Source of the DNA: Pokkaliibacter sp. MBI-7
GTDB lineage: Bacteria; Pseudomonadota; Gammaproteobacteria; Pseudomonadales; Balneatricaceae
Length of the DNA stretch: 64,000 nucleotides
Direction: 5' to 3'
NCBI RefSeq assembly: GCF_029846635.1
Contig: NZ_JARVTG010000001.1
Location: forward strand, 3,669,501 to 3,733,500
Made by a program: the position numbers and the translations under genes. Positions 16,920 through 27,000 of the stretch are shown in pieces; position 1 is the stretch's first letter; each line of letters starts with the position of its first letter. The notes under the pieces were generated by a model. That model saw nothing but the letters and a program-made list of their open reading frames with translations. It made no database searches and was not told where the DNA came from.

Positions 16920-17876
16920 ATGGAGCTTATTCGAGGCCTGCACAATCTGAAGCCGAGGCACCAAGGCTGTGTCGCGACAATCGGCAATTTTGATGGTGTC
17001 CATCTTGGGCATGTCAAAGTGCTGTCGCAGGTGAGGGCCGCTGGCGAGCGTTTCGGTTGCCCTACGCTGGCTATTATCTTTGAGCCGCAGCCAAGGGAGT
17101 TTTTTGATATTGCCTCTGCGCCACCGCGGATTACCCGTCTACGCGACAAAGTGCGCTATTTGCAGGAAGCGGGTATCGATGCGGTATTGTGTCTGCCCTT
17201 CAATGACAAGTTACGTTCTTTGCCCGCGCTGGCGTTTGTGAACGCGGTGCTGCTGGAAGGGTTGCGAGTACGCCATTTTGTGGTGGGTGATGACTTCCGT
17301 TTTGGCTGTGATCGGGCGGGGGATTTCACACTGTTGCAGCAAATTGGTGCTACCTGTGGCTTTGTGGTGGAAAATACCCACACTTTCAGCCTGCATGGTG
17401 CGAGAGTGAGTAGCTCCAGAATTCGTGAGTTGCTTGCAGATGCACAACTGGCACGGGCGGAGAAAATGCTCGGGCGTTCCTATGCGATCAGTGGCAGGGT
17501 GGAGTATGGCCAGCAACTGGGGCGTACTATCGGTGTGCCAACGGCCAATATCTCCCTGCGTGGTAAGCAGCCTGCGTTGCGTGGCGTATTTGCGGTGGAG
17601 GTTCTGGGGCTTGGCGGCCTGCCAATGCCGGCAGTTGCCAATATTGGTATGCGCCCAACCGTGAAGGGTATCAAGCCCAATCTTGAAGTTCATCTGCTGG
17701 ACTATTCCGGCAATCTCTATGGTCAGCACATCGATGTTGTGTTTCGCCATTATATTCGTGCCGAGCAGCGCTTCCCTGATCTGCAGGCACTGACGACACA
17801 GATCCATCTTGATATTGCTCATGCGCGCAACTGGTTTGAGCGTCGTGAGGCAGCTGACGAGACTTATTCAGCCTGA
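16920..17876 (+). CDS. ribF: Bifunctional riboflavin kinase / FMN adenylyltransferase
   Basis: A 318-residue enzyme making FMN and FAD. The N-terminal nucleotidyltransferase domain has ATIGNFDGVHLGH, and the C-terminal kinase domain has GRTIGVPTANI and the VANIGMRPTVKG segment. The ATG at 16920 (MELIRGLHNL) matches the E. coli N-terminus, although no clear ribosome binding site precedes it; an upstream in-frame ATG at 16890 would add ten residues. ileS starts 12 bp after the stop. Confidence 0.95.
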   Translation: MELIRGLHNLKPRHQGCVATIGNFDGVHLGHVKVLSQVRAAGERFGCPTLAIIFEPQPREFFDIASAPPRITRLRDKVRYLQEAGIDAVLCLPFNDKLRSLPALAFVNAVLLEGLRVRHFVVGDDFRFGCDRAGDFTLLQQIGATCGFVVENTHTFSLHGARVSSSRIRELLADAQLARAEKMLGRSYAISGRVEYGQQLGRTIGVPTANISLRGKQPALRGVFAVEVLGLGGLPMPAVANIGMRPTVKGIKPNLEVHLLDYSGNLYGQHIDVVFRHYIRAEQRFPDLQALTTQIHLDIAHARNWFERREAADETYSA

Positions 17877-17888
17877 GTGAAGAACCCA

Positions 17889-20759
17889 ATGACCGACTAT
17901 AAAAGCACACTGAATCTGCCGGAAACGGCATTCCCGATGAAAGCGGGGCTGCCACAGCGCGAGCCTGAGATGCTGGCGCGCTGGAAAGAAATTGATCTTT
18001 ACCAGAAGATTCGCGAAGTGAGCCAAGGTCGCAAGCGCTTTATTCTGCATGATGGCCCGCCCTATGCGAATGGCAGCATCCATATCGGCCATGCGGTCAA
18101 TAAAATCCTGAAAGATATCATTATCAAGTCTCGCACCATGATGGGTTTTGATGCGCCTTATGTGCCGGGCTGGGACTGTCATGGTCTGCCCATTGAGCAC
18201 AAGGTGGAGACGAGCAAGCACAAGGTCAAGGCTGAAGACGGCAGCACTATTGAAGTATCTGGCAAGCTGTTATCACCCGATGCTGTGCGTGAGCAATGTC
18301 GGCTCTACGCTGCAGAGCAGATCGAAGGTCAGATGCAGGATTTTATTCGCCTTGGGGTTCAGGGTGAGTGGAGCAATCCCTACAAGACCATGAGCTTTGC
18401 TAACGAGGCGGGCGAGATTCGGGCGCTGGCTCGTATCGTGGAAAAAGGCTTTGTCTTCAAGGGGTTGAAACCTGTTAACTGGTGCTTTGACTGTGGATCT
18501 GCGCTAGCAGAGGCCGAAGTAGAGTACGCAGACAAAAAGTCTCCTGCTATCGATGTTGGTTTTGTGTGTGCTGAGCCTGCAAAACTCATCACTGCCTTTG
18601 GTCTGAAAGAATTGACCAAGCCAGTGCAGGCGGTTATCTGGACGACCACGCCATGGACTATTCCTGCCAACCAGGCACTGAATGCGCATCCTGAGCATCG
18701 GTATGCGCTGGTGGATGTGGGTGACAAGTATCTGCTATTGGCTGTTGAGCTGGTTGAGAGCTGCCTGCAGCGCTATGGTCTGGAAGGTAAGGTGGTTGCC
18801 AGTTGTGCTGGTGAGGCGCTGGAGCTGATCAAGTTTAGCCACCCCTTCTATGAGCGCTACTCGCCTATGTATCTGGCTGATTATGTTGCTGTTGATGCGG
18901 GTACCGGCATTGTGCATTCTGCGCCGGCTTATGGTGAAGATGACTTCCATTCCTGTAAGCGTTACGGCATGGAGAATGATCAGATTCTCAGTCCGGTGCA
19001 GGGCAATGGTGTCTATGTGGATTCGCTGCCCTTCTTTGGTGGCATGATGATTTGGAAGGCTAATCCTGTCATCGTTGAAAAGTTGCAGGAAGTCGGCGCT
19101 CTGTTGGCTCACAGTGCTATCAATCACAGTTACATGCACTGCTGGCGTCACAAGACTCCGGTTATCTACCGTGCTACGGCGCAGTGGTTCGTGGGGATGG
19201 ATGTTCAGCCTGAGTCTGGAGCTACCCTGCGTACTCGTGCACTGGATGCGATCGAGCAAACTCAGTTTGTTCCCGCCTGGGGTAAGCCACGTCTGCAGAG
19301 CATGATTGCCAACCGTCCTGACTGGTGTATCTCCCGTCAGCGGAACTGGGGGGTGCCCATTCCCTTGTTCCTTCATAAGGAGAGCGGAGAGCTTCATCCT
19401 CGTACCGTAGAGTTGATGGAGGAGGTGGCAAAACGTGTCGAGCAGGAAGGTATCGAAGCCTGGTTTAAACTGGATGCGGTTGAGCTGTTGGGCGAGGAAG
19501 CCGGCCAATACGATAAGATCTCTGATACGCTGGATGTGTGGTTCGATTCAGGTACCACACACTGGCACGTGCTGCGTGGCTCGCATGGTCTGGGTCATGA
19601 TCATGGCCCCCGTGCAGATCTCTATCTGGAAGGGTCTGATCAGCATCGTGGCTGGTTCCATTCCTCCTTGCTGACGGGATGTGCGATTGATGGGCATGCC
19701 CCCTACAAAGCGTTGCTGACTCACGGATTCACAGTGGATCAGGAAGGTCGCAAAATGTCCAAGTCTCTGGGCAATGTAGTGGTGCCTCAGACGGTGATGA
19801 GTACCTATGGTGCGGATATTCTGCGTCTGTGGGTGTCTGCAACGGATTATAGCGGCGACATGGCCGTTTCGGATGAAATTCTGAAGCGTACAGCCGACAC
19901 CTATCGCCGTATTCGTAATACCGCGCGTTTTCTTCTGGCAAACCTGAATGGTTTTGTTCCTGAGCAGCACCTGGTCGCTCCGGAGTCGATGCTGGCATTG
20001 GATCGCTGGGTGGTTGACCGTGCAGCACAGCTGCAGGACGAGATCAGCCAAGCCTATGAACAGTATCAGTTCCTCACTATCTATCAGAAAGTGCACCACT
20101 TCTGCTCGTTGGATCTTGGTTCTTTCTATCTGGATGTGATCAAGGATCGTCAGTACACCACTCAGCAGGACAGTCTGGCACGCCGTTCGGCACAAACAGC
20201 GATGTACCATCTGGTGGAGGCGCTTGTGCGCTGGGTTGCACCTATCCTGAGTTTCACCGCAGAGGAAATCTGGCTGACTATGCCAGGGAAACGTGCAGAG
20301 TCTGTGCACCTTGAAACCTGGTATCAGGGCCTGTTCCGTCTCAACGCGGGGGATGTTATCACTCCGGCTTATTGGGAGCTGATACTGGAGGCCAAGCAGG
20401 CCGTCAACAAGGAGCTGGAGAACAAGCGTAATGCTGGCGTGATCAAGAATGGTCTGGCTGCTGAAGTGGCATTGTTCTGTGAAGGTGATTTGTTTGTGGC
20501 GCTGTCTGCTCTCGGTGAGGAGCTGCGTTTCGTTACTCTGACCTCGGCTGCTGCTGTACATGCGGTGTCTGCTGCTGAGGGAGCAGAGCCCAGTGAAATG
20601 GAAGGGTTGCTGATTTCCGTCACAGCGTCTGAATACAAGAAGTGCGGTCGTTGCTGGCATCATCGCCCGGACGTTGGCTTGCATCAGGGGCATGATGATC
20701 TGTGTGGGCGTTGTGTAGAAAACGTAGCCGGCGAAGGCGAGCGACGCCTCTTTGCCTGA
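17889..20759 (+). CDS. ileS: Isoleucyl-tRNA synthetase
   Basis: A 956-residue class I synthetase. The HIGH motif is in PPYANGSIHIGHAVN and the KMSKS loop in GRKMSKSLGNVV. The editing CP1 insertion lies between, and a C-terminal zinc finger is formed by CGRCWHH and CGRCVEN. The ATG at 17889 is chosen by homology (MTDYKSTLNLPETAFP); a GTG at 17877 right after the ribF stop would add four residues. Part of ribF-ileS-lspA-fkpB. Confidence 0.97.
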   Translation: MTDYKSTLNLPETAFPMKAGLPQREPEMLARWKEIDLYQKIREVSQGRKRFILHDGPPYANGSIHIGHAVNKILKDIIIKSRTMMGFDAPYVPGWDCHGLPIEHKVETSKHKVKAEDGSTIEVSGKLLSPDAVREQCRLYAAEQIEGQMQDFIRLGVQGEWSNPYKTMSFANEAGEIRALARIVEKGFVFKGLKPVNWCFDCGSALAEAEVEYADKKSPAIDVGFVCAEPAKLITAFGLKELTKPVQAVIWTTTPWTIPANQALNAHPEHRYALVDVGDKYLLLAVELVESCLQRYGLEGKVVASCAGEALELIKFSHPFYERYSPMYLADYVAVDAGTGIVHSAPAYGEDDFHSCKRYGMENDQILSPVQGNGVYVDSLPFFGGMMIWKANPVIVEKLQEVGALLAHSAINHSYMHCWRHKTPVIYRATAQWFVGMDVQPESGATLRTRALDAIEQTQFVPAWGKPRLQSMIANRPDWCISRQRNWGVPIPLFLHKESGELHPRTVELMEEVAKRVEQEGIEAWFKLDAVELLGEEAGQYDKISDTLDVWFDSGTTHWHVLRGSHGLGHDHGPRADLYLEGSDQHRGWFHSSLLTGCAIDGHAPYKALLTHGFTVDQEGRKMSKSLGNVVVPQTVMSTYGADILRLWVSATDYSGDMAVSDEILKRTADTYRRIRNTARFLLANLNGFVPEQHLVAPESMLALDRWVVDRAAQLQDEISQAYEQYQFLTIYQKVHHFCSLDLGSFYLDVIKDRQYTTQQDSLARRSAQTAMYHLVEALVRWVAPILSFTAEEIWLTMPGKRAESVHLETWYQGLFRLNAGDVITPAYWELILEAKQAVNKELENKRNAGVIKNGLAAEVALFCEGDLFVALSALGEELRFVTLTSAAAVHAVSAAEGAEPSEMEGLLISVTASEYKKCGRCWHHRPDVGLHQGHDDLCGRCVENVAGEGERRLFA

Positions 20760-20812
20760 TGGCTGGGTGAGCGTGTGCAGGTGATTGTTAATCGTAGAAT
20801 GAGTCACGCAAT

Positions 20813-21325
20813 ATGTTGAGTCTTCCCGAGGGCTATCACCTGCGCAATTTGCGCTGGCTGTGGCTGATGGTGTTGGTGGTGGTGCTGGATTTGGCGGCCA
20901 AAGCGTGGGTAAGCGAGACGCTTACCTACGCGCAGCCAGTCTATGTGCTGCCAGTATTTGATCTGACCCTGTTGCACAATACTGGAGCTGCATTCAGCTT
21001 TCTGGCTGCGGCGGGTGGCTGGCAGCGCTGGCTGTTTGCAGCCATCGCTGTCGTGGTGAGTGTTGTTATTCTGCTGTGGATGATGAAGCTTTCGTCAAAG
21101 CAGTATTGGCATGCTGTTGCCCTGGCCTTAATTTTGGGTGGAGCGCTGGGAAATTTGCATGATCGTATTCTGCTAGGTTACGTGGTTGATTTCCTGTCGT
21201 TCCATTACAACGGCTGGTTTTTCCCCGCATTCAATCTGGCTGATTCTGCAATCACTCTGGGTGCGTTGATGTTGATTCCCGATATGCTGGGTTTTAAAGG
21301 TGCGGGACAGCGCCAGCAGCATTGA
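20813..21325 (+). CDS. lspA: Lipoprotein signal peptidase (signal peptidase II)
   Basis: A 170-residue inner-membrane aspartyl protease that cuts prolipoproteins before the lipidated Cys. Four membrane helices; the two catalytic Asp residues are in GNLHDRILLGYVVDF (second D region) and FNLADSAITLG. Located after ileS as in most gammaproteobacteria. A substrate candidate in this window is the LpoP-like lipoprotein at 60806. Confidence 0.96.
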   Translation: MLSLPEGYHLRNLRWLWLMVLVVVLDLAAKAWVSETLTYAQPVYVLPVFDLTLLHNTGAAFSFLAAAGGWQRWLFAAIAVVVSVVILLWMMKLSSKQYWHAVALALILGGALGNLHDRILLGYVVDFLSFHYNGWFFPAFNLADSAITLGALMLIPDMLGFKGAGQRQQH

Positions 21326-21389
21326 GTAGGGATGGATAAGTCTGATAACTCTGCAGGTCTTATGCAGAGGGCTTGATGAGATGTGGTGA

Positions 21390-21839
21390 ATGCATACGAG
21401 TGATGTAGTAGTGGAAAGCCGGGCGAGAGTGACGTTGCATTTCTCGCTGACTCTGGTTGATGGGCAGATCATTGATTCCAACTTTGACAGGTCTCCTGCC
21501 TCCTTTGTGGTAGGGGATGGAAGCCTGCTTGAAGGGTTCGAGAGGAAGTTGCTCGGTCTGCAGGCTGGGCAGCGAGAAACCTTCGTGTTGTCCCCTGAAC
21601 ATGCGTTTGGTCAGTGGAATCCTGCCAATCTGCAGTATTTCAAACGCGAACAATTTCCTCAGGAGATGGTGATAGAGCCGGGCGAGGTGATCTCGTTCAG
21701 TGATGCCATCAATAGCGAGTTGCCCGGTGTGGTGCAGGCTGTTGAGGGTGATAAGGTGACAGTGGACTTCAATCATCCGCTGGCCGGCAAAGATATACAC
21801 TTCACTGTGTATATTCTGCGGGTTGAACCTGCTGTCTGA
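21390..21839 (+). CDS. fkpB: FKBP-type peptidyl-prolyl isomerase
   Basis: 149 residues, of the SlpA/FkpB group. Recognised by VTLHFSLTLVDGQIIDSNF, the GDGSLLEGFERKLLGLQAGQ segment and the inserted IF (chaperone) domain. It follows lspA by 64 bp. In E. coli the next gene is ispH; here the neighbour is smpB on the opposite strand, so the operon ends here. Confidence 0.92.
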   Translation: MHTSDVVVESRARVTLHFSLTLVDGQIIDSNFDRSPASFVVGDGSLLEGFERKLLGLQAGQRETFVLSPEHAFGQWNPANLQYFKREQFPQEMVIEPGEVISFSDAINSELPGVVQAVEGDKVTVDFNHPLAGKDIHFTVYILRVEPAV

Positions 21840-21856
21840 TCGCAGTGGCTATAAAA

Positions 21857-21890
21857 GGGCTGCCTGTGCCGAGTGCAAGCCGCCCATTTT
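21857..21890 (+). terminator. Weak terminator after fkpB
   Basis: GGGCTGC / GCCGCCC with one mismatch around a long loop, followed by ATTTT. 18 bp after the stop. Confidence 0.4.
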
Positions 21891-21908
21891 CTCTGATGCT
21901 CTGACAAG

Positions 21909-22385
21909 TTACTTATCGTGTTTCATCAGGCGCTCTTTCTGACGCGCCCAGTCTCTGTCCTTCTCAGCGTCACGCTTGTCATAGAGTTTTTTGCCTTTTA
22001 CCAGGGCGATGTCGCACTTCACCAGGTGGCCTTTCCAATACAGGGCCAATGGAACGCATGTGTATCCTTTCTGTGCAATAGCCTCTTCCAGTTCGCGAAT
22101 CTGATTGCCGTGCAGTAATAACTTGCGCTCACGAGTGGGGTTGCATACGACGTGTGATGAGGCGGACAGCAGAGGTGATATATGAGTGCCTACCAGTGAT
22201 ACCTCACCATCTTTGACCAATACATAGGTGTCGTTGAGGCTGCCGCGTCCGGCTCGCAGGCTTTTGACTTCCCAGCCCATCAAGGCGATGCCTGCCTCGT
22301 AGCGCTGTTCAATGTGGTAGTCGTGGCGGGCGCGTTTGTTTTGCGCAATGGTGTTGTCGGATGACGACTTTTTCTTCTTGCTCAT
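21909..22385 (-). CDS. smpB: SsrA-binding protein SmpB
   Basis: A 158-residue protein that brings tmRNA to stalled ribosomes for trans-translation. Seen are NKRARHDYHIEQRYEAGI, GWEVKSLRAGRGSLNDTYV and the basic C-terminal tail KRDAEKDRDWARQKERLMK that reads the empty A site. The tmRNA gene itself is not in the window; I looked for its ends on both sides of smpB and did not find them. Confidence 0.97.
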   Translation of the reverse strand: MSKKKKSSSDNTIAQNKRARHDYHIEQRYEAGIALMGWEVKSLRAGRGSLNDTYVLVKDGEVSLVGTHISPLLSASSHVVCNPTRERKLLLHGNQIRELEEAIAQKGYTCVPLALYWKGHLVKCDIALVKGKKLYDKRDAEKDRDWARQKERLMKHDK

Positions 22386-22700
22386 GATCTCGTTCTCGGC
22401 GCCGCTGCACAGGCTGTTATCGCGGATGGGTTGAAGCGAATACAGTGCGTTGGCAGGTTATCTTCCTTGCAAGGTCGCACATTATGCGGAAAAAGCCCGG
22501 CATATTGAAGTCTGAGGCAAAGTGAAGCCTAAAGCGGTAGACAGTTCACAAGTGGATGTTTATCATACGCAAGATTTAGCTGCCCCAGATTGGGGCGGTC
22601 TGCTGCAGTGGGGATGTTTTCCCGATCTTTGTCCAAATTGTCGCTCCGGTAGTATGCCGTTTTGCCGGGCTCAGCGATTAGACAGAAGGTTTGCCGCAAG

Positions 22701-22730
22701 ATGACGGATTCGATGCAAAGCGAGATGTGA
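22701..22730 (+). CDS. Putative 9-residue carA leader peptide
   Basis: ATG to TGA encoding MTDSMQSEM, with AGAAGG 11 bp upstream. Its stop codon directly follows the left arm of the terminator hairpin at 22718-22753, the geometry expected if a translating ribosome controls hairpin formation. The peptide itself has no run of a regulatory amino acid, so a pyrBI-like coupling of ribosome and polymerase would be the model. Inferred. Confidence 0.3.
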   Translation: MTDSMQSEM

Positions 22731-22753
22731 CGACGGTTTCATCTCGCTTTTTT
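22718..22753 (+). terminator. Intrinsic terminator in the carA leader (candidate attenuator)
   Basis: An 11-bp perfect stem AAAGCGAGATG (22718-22728) / CATCTCGCTTT (22740-22750), 11-base loop, followed by TTT so that six Ts are in a row. It lies 76 bp before the carA start with no full-size gene upstream on this strand. Confidence 0.75.
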
Positions 22754-22828
22754 GCAACTGTCGTTGCGACAACCTGCCAGCATAATATCGACCACCACTA
22801 CACATTGCGCTCATGCCGGGAGGTTACA

Positions 22829-23965
22829 TTGTTTAAGCCAGCCATTCTTGCCCTTGAAGATGGCACAGTGTTCCGGGGGGTTGCGATTGGCGCGGATGGC
22901 CAGTCGGTCGGAGAAGTCGTTTTTAACACCTCTATGACCGGTTATCAAGAAATCCTGACAGATCCTTCCTACGCTCGCCAAATTGTCACCCTCACTTATC
23001 CACATATCGGTAATACCGGTACCAACTCAGAAGACGAAGAGTCTGGCCAGATTTATGCGGCCGGCCTGGTGATCCGCGACTTGCCTCTTGTTGCCAGCAA
23101 CTTCCGAAATCAGGAAGCGTTGGATGCCTATCTGCGTGAGCGCAATATCCTGGGTATCGCTGATATCGATACGCGCAAACTGACACGTATTCTGCGTGAG
23201 AAAGGCGCCCAGAATGGTTGCCTGATGGCGGGTGACAGTATTGATGAAGAGGCGGCAATTGCCGCTGCCCGTGCATTCCCGGGTCTGAAGGGAATGGATC
23301 TCGCCAAAGAGGTCACTGTCTCTGATGCCTACAGCTGGAACGAAGGTGTATGGAAGCTGGGTGAAGGTCATCAGCAGCCAGACGCACAACCTTTCCACGT
23401 TGTTGCTTATGACTATGGCGTCAAGCGCAATATCTTGCGCATGCTTGCCCAGCGCGGCTGCCGCTTGACGGTCGTGCCAGCCAAAACCCCCGCTGCTGAT
23501 GTGCTGGCGATGAATCCCGATGGCGTTTTTCTGTCCAATGGTCCCGGTGATCCCGAGCCTTGTGACTACGCGATCGATGCTATTCGCACCATCCTTGCTG
23601 CCAGAATTCCCGTGTTTGGTATCTGTCTTGGACATCAGCTTCTGGCGCTGGCCAGCGGTGCACAGACGTTGAAGATGAAGTTTGGCCATCACGGTGGTAA
23701 CCATCCAGTGCAGGATCTGGATAGCAAAGTGGTCATGATTACCAGTCAGAACCATGGTTTTGCGGTGGATGAGGCAACGCTGCCATCCAATGTTCGCGCA
23801 ACGCATAAATCCTTGTTCGATGGTTCTCTGCAGGGCATTGAGCGTACTGATTGTGTTGCCTTCAGTTTTCAGGGTCATCCGGAAGCAAGCCCGGGGCCTC
23901 ATGATGTGGCTCCGCTCTTTGATCGCTTTATCAAAGAAATCGAAGCCTATCGGGCGCAGCGCTGA
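22829..23965 (+). CDS. carA: Carbamoyl-phosphate synthase small (glutaminase) subunit
   Basis: A 378-residue subunit that hydrolyses glutamine and passes ammonia to CarB, for arginine and pyrimidine synthesis. The class I amidotransferase domain shows the Cys nucleophile in GICLGHQLLAL and the His/Glu pair in GHPEASPGPHD. The start is TTG at 22829: GGGAGG lies 5 bp before it, and the protein then begins FKPAILALEDGTVF as in E. coli (length 382 there). A longer frame upstream would cover the terminator and is unlikely. Confidence 0.96.
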   Translation: MFKPAILALEDGTVFRGVAIGADGQSVGEVVFNTSMTGYQEILTDPSYARQIVTLTYPHIGNTGTNSEDEESGQIYAAGLVIRDLPLVASNFRNQEALDAYLRERNILGIADIDTRKLTRILREKGAQNGCLMAGDSIDEEAAIAAARAFPGLKGMDLAKEVTVSDAYSWNEGVWKLGEGHQQPDAQPFHVVAYDYGVKRNILRMLAQRGCRLTVVPAKTPAADVLAMNPDGVFLSNGPGDPEPCDYAIDAIRTILAARIPVFGICLGHQLLALASGAQTLKMKFGHHGGNHPVQDLDSKVVMITSQNHGFAVDEATLPSNVRATHKSLFDGSLQGIERTDCVAFSFQGHPEASPGPHDVAPLFDRFIKEIEAYRAQR

Positions 23966-24031
23966 GTTAGGCGCCAAGGTGGCTGCCTGTAAGGCAGCCT
24001 TACTGAACCTGCTTGCTTGCGGTAGAGAGAA

Positions 24032-27000
24032 ATGCCAAAACGTACAGACATTAAAAGTATTTTGATCATTGGTGCTGGCCCGATTGTCATCGGCCAGGCC
24101 TGTGAGTTTGACTATTCCGGTGCTCAGGCCTGTAAGGCGCTGCGCGAGGAGGGTTACCGGGTTATTCTGGTTAACTCCAACCCTGCTACCATCATGACTG
24201 ATCCGGCAATGGCTGATGCCACTTACATTGAGCCGATTCAGTGGGATACCGTAGCCAAAATTATCGAGAAAGAGCGTCCTGACGCCATCCTGCCAACCAT
24301 GGGAGGGCAGACTGCCCTGAACTGCGCTTTGGATCTGGAGCGTCATGGTGTTCTGGCGAAGTTTGGTGTGGAAATGATCGGTGCGAATGCCGATACCATT
24401 GATAAGGCAGAAAACCGTGACCGCTTTGATGTGGCCATGAAGAAAATTGGGCTGGAGTGTCCGCGTGCTTCCATTGCGCATAGCATGGAAGAAGCCTGGA
24501 AGGTTCAGGCTGATATCGGCTTCCCCTGCATTATTCGTCCATCCTTCACTATGGGCGGCTCGGGTGGTGGGATTGCCTACAACCGTGAAGAGTTTGAAGA
24601 GATCTGTACTCGTGGTCTGGACCTTTCTCCGACCAGTGAGCTACTGATCGATGAATCTCTGATTGGCTGGAAAGAATATGAGATGGAAGTTGTTCGTGAC
24701 AAAAACGACAACTGCATCATTATCTGTGCGATCGAAAACTTTGACGCGATGGGCGTGCATACAGGTGACTCAATCACTGTTGCGCCTGCACAGACATTAA
24801 CTGACAAAGAATACCAGATCATGCGTAATGCCTCGCTGGCAGTGTTGCGTGAGATTGGTGTTGAAACCGGTGGCTCCAACGTGCAGTTCGGTATTGATCC
24901 GAAAACTGGACGTATGGTTGTGATCGAGATGAATCCTCGTGTATCTCGCTCATCGGCACTTGCTTCCAAAGCGACGGGCTTCCCTATTGCTAAGGTCGCA
25001 GCCAAACTGGCTGTGGGCTATACCCTGGATGAGTTGCAGAACGACATTACTGGTGGCCGTACTCCGGCGTCGTTCGAGCCATCGATCGACTATGTTGTCA
25101 CCAAGGTGCCCCGTTTTACTTTTGAAAAATTCCCTCAGGCCAATGATCGTCTGACTACACAGATGAAATCTGTGGGTGAGGTCATGGCTATTGGCCGTAC
25201 CTTCCAGGAGTCATTGCAGAAGGCGCTGCGTGGTCTGGAAGTGGGTAAAACCGGTCTTAATCCTATAGCCGATCTGAATGATCCAGAGATCAAGGATACG
25301 CTGGTGCGTGAGCTGACTCTGCCCGGGGCTGATCGTATCTGGTTCCTGGCAGATGCGTTCCGTTATGGCATGAGCATCGAGGAATGCTACAAGCTGTCCG
25401 GTATCGATCCCTGGTTCCTGGTGCAGGTTAAAGATCTGGTTGATGAAGAAGATCGAATTCACAAGCTGGCTATTGCTGACCTTGATAAAGACAGCCTGTT
25501 CCGCATCAAACGCAAAGGGTTCTCGGATGCTCGCCTGGCGGAACTGCTGGGTGTAAGTGAGAAAGAATTCCGCAAGCGTCGTTGGGCTCTGGATATTCAT
25601 CCTGTCTATAAGCGTGTCGATACCTGCGCTGCCGAGTTTTCTACTGATACTGCCTATATGTACTCGACCTATGAGGAAGAGTGTGAGGCTAACCCGTCTG
25701 CGCGTGACAAGATCATGGTGCTGGGTGGTGGTCCTAACCGCATCGGCCAGGGTATCGAGTTTGACTACTGCTGCGTCCATGCAGCGCTGGCCATGCGCGA
25801 AGATGGTTACGAGACCATTATGGTTAACTGTAACCCTGAAACCGTTTCTACGGATTATGATACCTCGGACCGTCTGTATTTCGAGCCGGTTACCCTTGAG
25901 GATGTATTGGAAATCGTTCAGGTTGAAAAGCCCAAAGGGGTAATTGTTCAGTTCGGTGGACAGACCCCTTTGAAGCTCGCGGTAGCACTGGAAGAGGCGG
26001 GTGTACCCATTATTGGTACAACCCCGGATGCCATTGATCGTGCTGAAGATCGTGAGCGTTTCCAGCAGATGCTGCAGAAATTGCAGTTGAAGCAGCCAGC
26101 AAACGCTACTGTGCGCAGTATCGAAGAGGCGGTGCGTTGTGCTGAGCAGATTGGCTATCCTCTGGTCGTCCGCCCGTCTTATGTACTGGGTGGTCGGGCA
26201 ATGGAAATTGTCCACAAGGAAGATGAGCTGCGTCGTTACATGACCTATGCGGTTAAGGTGTCCAACGATGCGCCTGTGTTGCTTGATCGTTTCCTGCACA
26301 ATGCTATTGAGGTGGACATCGACGCGGTAGCGGATGGTCAGCAGGTCGTTATCGGTGCCATCATGCAGCATATTGAACAGTGTGGTGTTCACTCTGGTGA
26401 CTCTGCCTGTTCCTTGCCACCTTACAGTTTGCCTGCTGATGTTCAGGACCAGATGCGTGAGCAGGTCAAGAAAATGGCAATCGAACTGGGTGTTGTTGGC
26501 TTGATGAATGTGCAGTTGGCCTGGCAGGATGGCGAAATTTACGTCATCGAGGTGAATCCTCGCGCTTCGCGTACTGTTCCCTTTGTATCCAAGTGCATTG
26601 GGCAGTCTCTGGCGAAAGTGGCTGCGCGCGCTATGGCGGGCAGTTCGTTGGAGCAGCAGGCATTCACCAAAGAAATCGTACCTCCTTACTATGCAGTAAA
26701 AGAAGCGGTATTCCCGTTTGCTAAGTTCCAGGGTGTTGACCCCATTCTTAGCCCTGAGATGAAGTCTACCGGCGAAGTTATGGGTGTCGGTGACAGCTTC
26801 TCCGAGGCGTTTGCCAAGGCCAGTCTGGGAGCGGGTGAAAAGCTGCCTCGTCCAGGTAAAGCCTTTATCAGTGTGCGCGATGCTGATAAGCCCGCTGCCA
26901 TTGCATTGGCGCATGAACTGGTGAAGCAAGGCTTCAGCCTGATTGCTACCAGCGGTACGCATCGTGCTTTGGTAGAAGCAGGGATTAGCGCCGAGTATGT

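Larger units (their letters stand above)
22386..22828 (+). promoter_or_regulatory. carA upstream region and leader, no protein gene of normal size
   Basis: 443 bp between divergent smpB and carA. It contains a small hairpin GCCCCA-GAT-TGGGGC (22582-22596), a 9-codon ORF (22701-22730) and an intrinsic terminator (22718-22753), then 75 bp to the TTG start of carA. I see no convincing ArgR or PurR box and no clear promoter. The arrangement suggests that carAB expression is set partly by transcript termination in the leader. Confidence 0.5.

Noticed and set aside
19548..20807. Minus-strand ORF of 419 codons
   Set aside because: Antisense of ileS, with no recognisable protein features.
22386..22700. 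Possible tmRNA (ssrA) next to smpB
   Set aside because: No tmRNA 5' end, tag reading frame or tRNA-like 3' end with CCA is visible.
25211..26962. Minus-strand ORF of 583 codons
   Set aside because: Antisense of carB; no ribosome binding site or domain. Long antisense frames are common over this codon usage.
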